This document shows, in pieces, positions 33,025-33,945 of a stretch of DNA of 33,945 nt. The notes below the pieces were generated by a model. The model searched no databases. It saw nothing but the letters and a program-made list of their open reading frames with translations, and was not told where the DNA came from. How positions within the stretch are numbered: position 1 is the first letter of the stretch; every line of letters begins with the position of its first letter. Position numbers and translations under genes: made by a program. Source of the DNA: Candidatus Eiseniibacteriota bacterium (GTDB lineage: Bacteria; Joyebacterota; Joyebacteria; Joyebacterales; Joyebacteraceae); contig JAUVLG010000024.1 of assembly GCA_030595835.1 (NCBI GenBank), positions 1 to 33,945 on the forward strand. Direction: 5' to 3'.

Positions 33025-33352
33025 GGTAGTTCTCCACGCCGAGGATTCTTATGGCAGTGACTCGTTCCCAATCGAGTCCCCCACCCTTCATCTCCGGGGC
33101 GGGTTCCTCTGTCGGCTCGAACACCAGACGAAAAGGGCCGTCCAGCGACATCGCCAGCTCACCGACGCGATCTCCCTTGAGTTCGTGGCACTTGCCAGGG
33201 AGGTCTCGCATGGTGGCCAGTGTAGGGGCTGCCTCCAGGTCGTCCAAGCGCCTCCCCACCAGCTGGGTGCGCCGCTGTCCCCACTTTTTGATTCCGGTCT
33301 TGCCGTCCGTGCAGCGCTTGCGCAGGGACTTGCTCTTGAACGTGATCTCCAT
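33017..33352 (-). CDS. higB: HigB/RelE-fold toxin
   Basis: The 111-residue protein has the HigB/RelE-superfamily layout. It opens with a beta strand and basic helix (ITFKSKSLRKRCTDG), has a central LEAAPTLATMRDLPGKCHELKG-like core (the LPG and H-x-L elements typical of HigB), and ends with a strand VTAIRILGVENYHD. Such toxins are ribosome-dependent mRNA nucleases or related. ATG 33352 is chosen because family sequence begins there; the frame extends to 33400. Toxin first, antitoxin second is the higBA order. Confidence 0.85.
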   Translation of the reverse strand: MEITFKSKSLRKRCTDGKTGIKKWGQRRTQLVGRRLDDLEAAPTLATMRDLPGKCHELKGDRVGELAMSLDGPFRLVFEPTEEPAPEMKGGGLDWERVTAIRILGVENYHD

Positions 33353-33461
33353 TGTGAAGGTCTGACGCGGTCTCCCGGAGACGGACTCGGTCGTGGCCAC
33401 CCGGGAGCCGCCGCGGTTTCCTCATCAGGGGAAGGAGGGAACCAGCAGGGATCCAACAACC

Positions 33462-33513
33462 ACCCTAGCTACAACAAGCAGGATTGTCAAGAAATATTAA
33501 CGTTAGGGGTTAA
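33462..33513 (-). promoter_or_regulatory. Promoter and inverted-repeat operator of the higBA genes
   Basis: On the minus strand TTGACA (33490-33485) is followed after 17 bases by TAGGGT (33467-33462), leading into higB. Just upstream of the -35, TTAAC (33497-33501) and GTTAA (33509-33513) form an inverted repeat that could bind HigA for autoregulation. The local AT-richness contrasts with the rest of the window. Confidence 0.6.
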
Positions 33514-33544
33514 TCGTTTCCTGTGCAGAATGGGTCGATGGGCG

Positions 33545-33577
33545 CACCGCCGGGGGCCACAGGCCATCCCGGCGGTG
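33545..33577 (-). terminator. Strong hairpin between the oligopeptidase gene and higBA
   Basis: CACCGCCGGG (33545-33554) and CCCGGCGGTG (33568-33577) form a perfect 10-base-pair stem, with an inner GGCC-ACA-GGCC stem. It lies about 47 bases past the end of the minus-strand peptidase gene and upstream of the higB promoter. It lacks a U-tract, so termination strength is uncertain. Confidence 0.55.
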
Positions 33578-33623
33578 TCTACGATTCTCCGCTGGTACTA
33601 CAGAGGGATTAGAGATGCCCGTT

Positions 33624-33945
33624 CTACCCGTCGAGCTCGCAATAGCGGTCGACCTGCTTGCTCAGTATCGCGAGGCTTGCATCCCAGAAGTCCCTGGATC
33701 GAATGTCGATGCCGAATCTCGCCGCGAGGTCCGCCGCCTTGCCCTCACCCGTGCTGCGCAGAAGCTCCTTGTAGCGCGGGATGAACGCGGACCCTTCCTT
33801 GAGGTAGATGGCGTAGACCCCCAGCCCGAACAGCAGCCCGAAGGCGTAGGGGAAATTGTAGAAGTCGTAGCCCCTGAAGTAGTAATGGGGCTTCAGGAGC
33901 CACATGTAGGGGTGAAGGTGATCCAAGTCCACGCCGTCCGCGTAG
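33624..33945 (-). CDS. pepF: M3 family oligoendopeptidase F, C-terminal fragment (5' end outside window)
   Basis: Only the last 100 or so residues are in the window. HLHPYMWLLKPHYYFRGYDF followed by YNFPYAFGLLFGLGVYA is a hallmark of the C-terminal part of PepF/M3 oligoendopeptidases, which cleave short peptides in the cytoplasm. The end FGIDIRSRDFWDASLAIL also matches the family. The HExxH zinc site would lie further upstream, outside the window. The stop is TAG at 33626-33624. Confidence 0.9.
   Translation of the reverse strand, partial: YADGVDLDHLHPYMWLLKPHYYFRGYDFYNFPYAFGLLFGLGVYAIYLKEGSAFIPRYKELLRSTGEGKAADLAARFGIDIRSRDFWDASLAILSKQVDRYCELDG

Noticed and set aside
32258-33784. A 508-codon plus-strand frame over the toxin-antitoxin genes
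   Set aside because: It is antisense to recognised HigA and HigB domains and shows no motif.
1-33945. tRNA, rRNA, CRISPR arrays, insertion sequences or attachment sites
   Set aside because: I looked for these by eye and saw no convincing cloverleaf, repeat-spacer array, transposase or flanking duplication. A weak tRNA gene could be missed without a covariance search.

Overview
The window is GC-rich bacterial DNA, densely coding, with several ATGA-type gene overlaps. gyrB followed directly by gyrA, the absence of archaeal features, good Shine-Dalgarno sites and sigma70-type promoters all point to a bacterium. The main cluster is a membrane-bound group 4 [NiFe] hydrogenase fused in operon form to an Mrp/Mnh cation-antiporter module, next to AsrA/AsrB-like iron-sulfur and flavin genes. 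This suggests an anaerobic or fermentative lifestyle. I cannot assign a phylum from the sequence alone; an uncultivated, GC-rich anaerobic lineage, perhaps near the FCB group, is only a guess.

Layout. (1) 1-3401: the end of gyrB and a complete gyrA. (2) 3430-7039: a three-gene SPFH/band-7 operon, in which the first gene is a fusion of a cation-diffusion-facilitator membrane domain to an HflK domain, followed by hflC and a second, ordinary hflK. (3) 7040-7456: a long leader with a near-consensus promoter and several strong RNA stems. (4) 7457-21462: a 16-gene block running one way, with two terminator-like hairpins at its end. It encodes a HydB/HydG-type NAD(P)H-flavin-FeS diaphorase pair, a NuoG-like molybdopterin-fold subunit, a four-cluster ferredoxin, the hydrogenase core (H/M-, J-, K- and L-type subunits), a NuoL-like antiporter subunit, the Mrp/Mnh subunits (fused D/E-type, B, C, D, E, F, G) and a final 8Fe ferredoxin subunit. 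(5) 21617-25167: a TetR regulator with a near-perfect promoter, then a radical SAM/SPASM-type protein, a phasin-like coiled-coil protein and a patatin-like phospholipase. (6) 25307-27604: a decaying stretch containing a ubiB/aarF pseudogene, a small XRE regulator followed by a broken small membrane gene, a secreted protein of unknown function and an msrA fragment. (7) 27699-28787: pilT. (8) 33945-28802 on the minus strand: the end of an M3 oligoendopeptidase, a HigB/HigA-type toxin-antitoxin pair whose antitoxin carries an ImmA/IrrE protease domain, then yjbQ, a CPBP membrane protease, an NAD-dependent epimerase and a nucleoside hydrolase.

How the parts fit. The large cluster looks like one respiratory complex. 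Electrons from NAD(P)H or another soluble donor would enter through the diaphorase and ferredoxin-like subunits, reach a [NiFe] site with all four cysteine ligands intact, and drive Na+ or H+ movement through a complete Mrp module with two large antiporter-like subunits; the reverse direction is also possible. The molybdopterin-fold subunit shows no obvious Cys/Sec metal ligand, so calling the system a formate hydrogenlyase is not justified from sequence. The most unusual items are this hybrid complex with its structured leader, and the CDF-HflK fusion.
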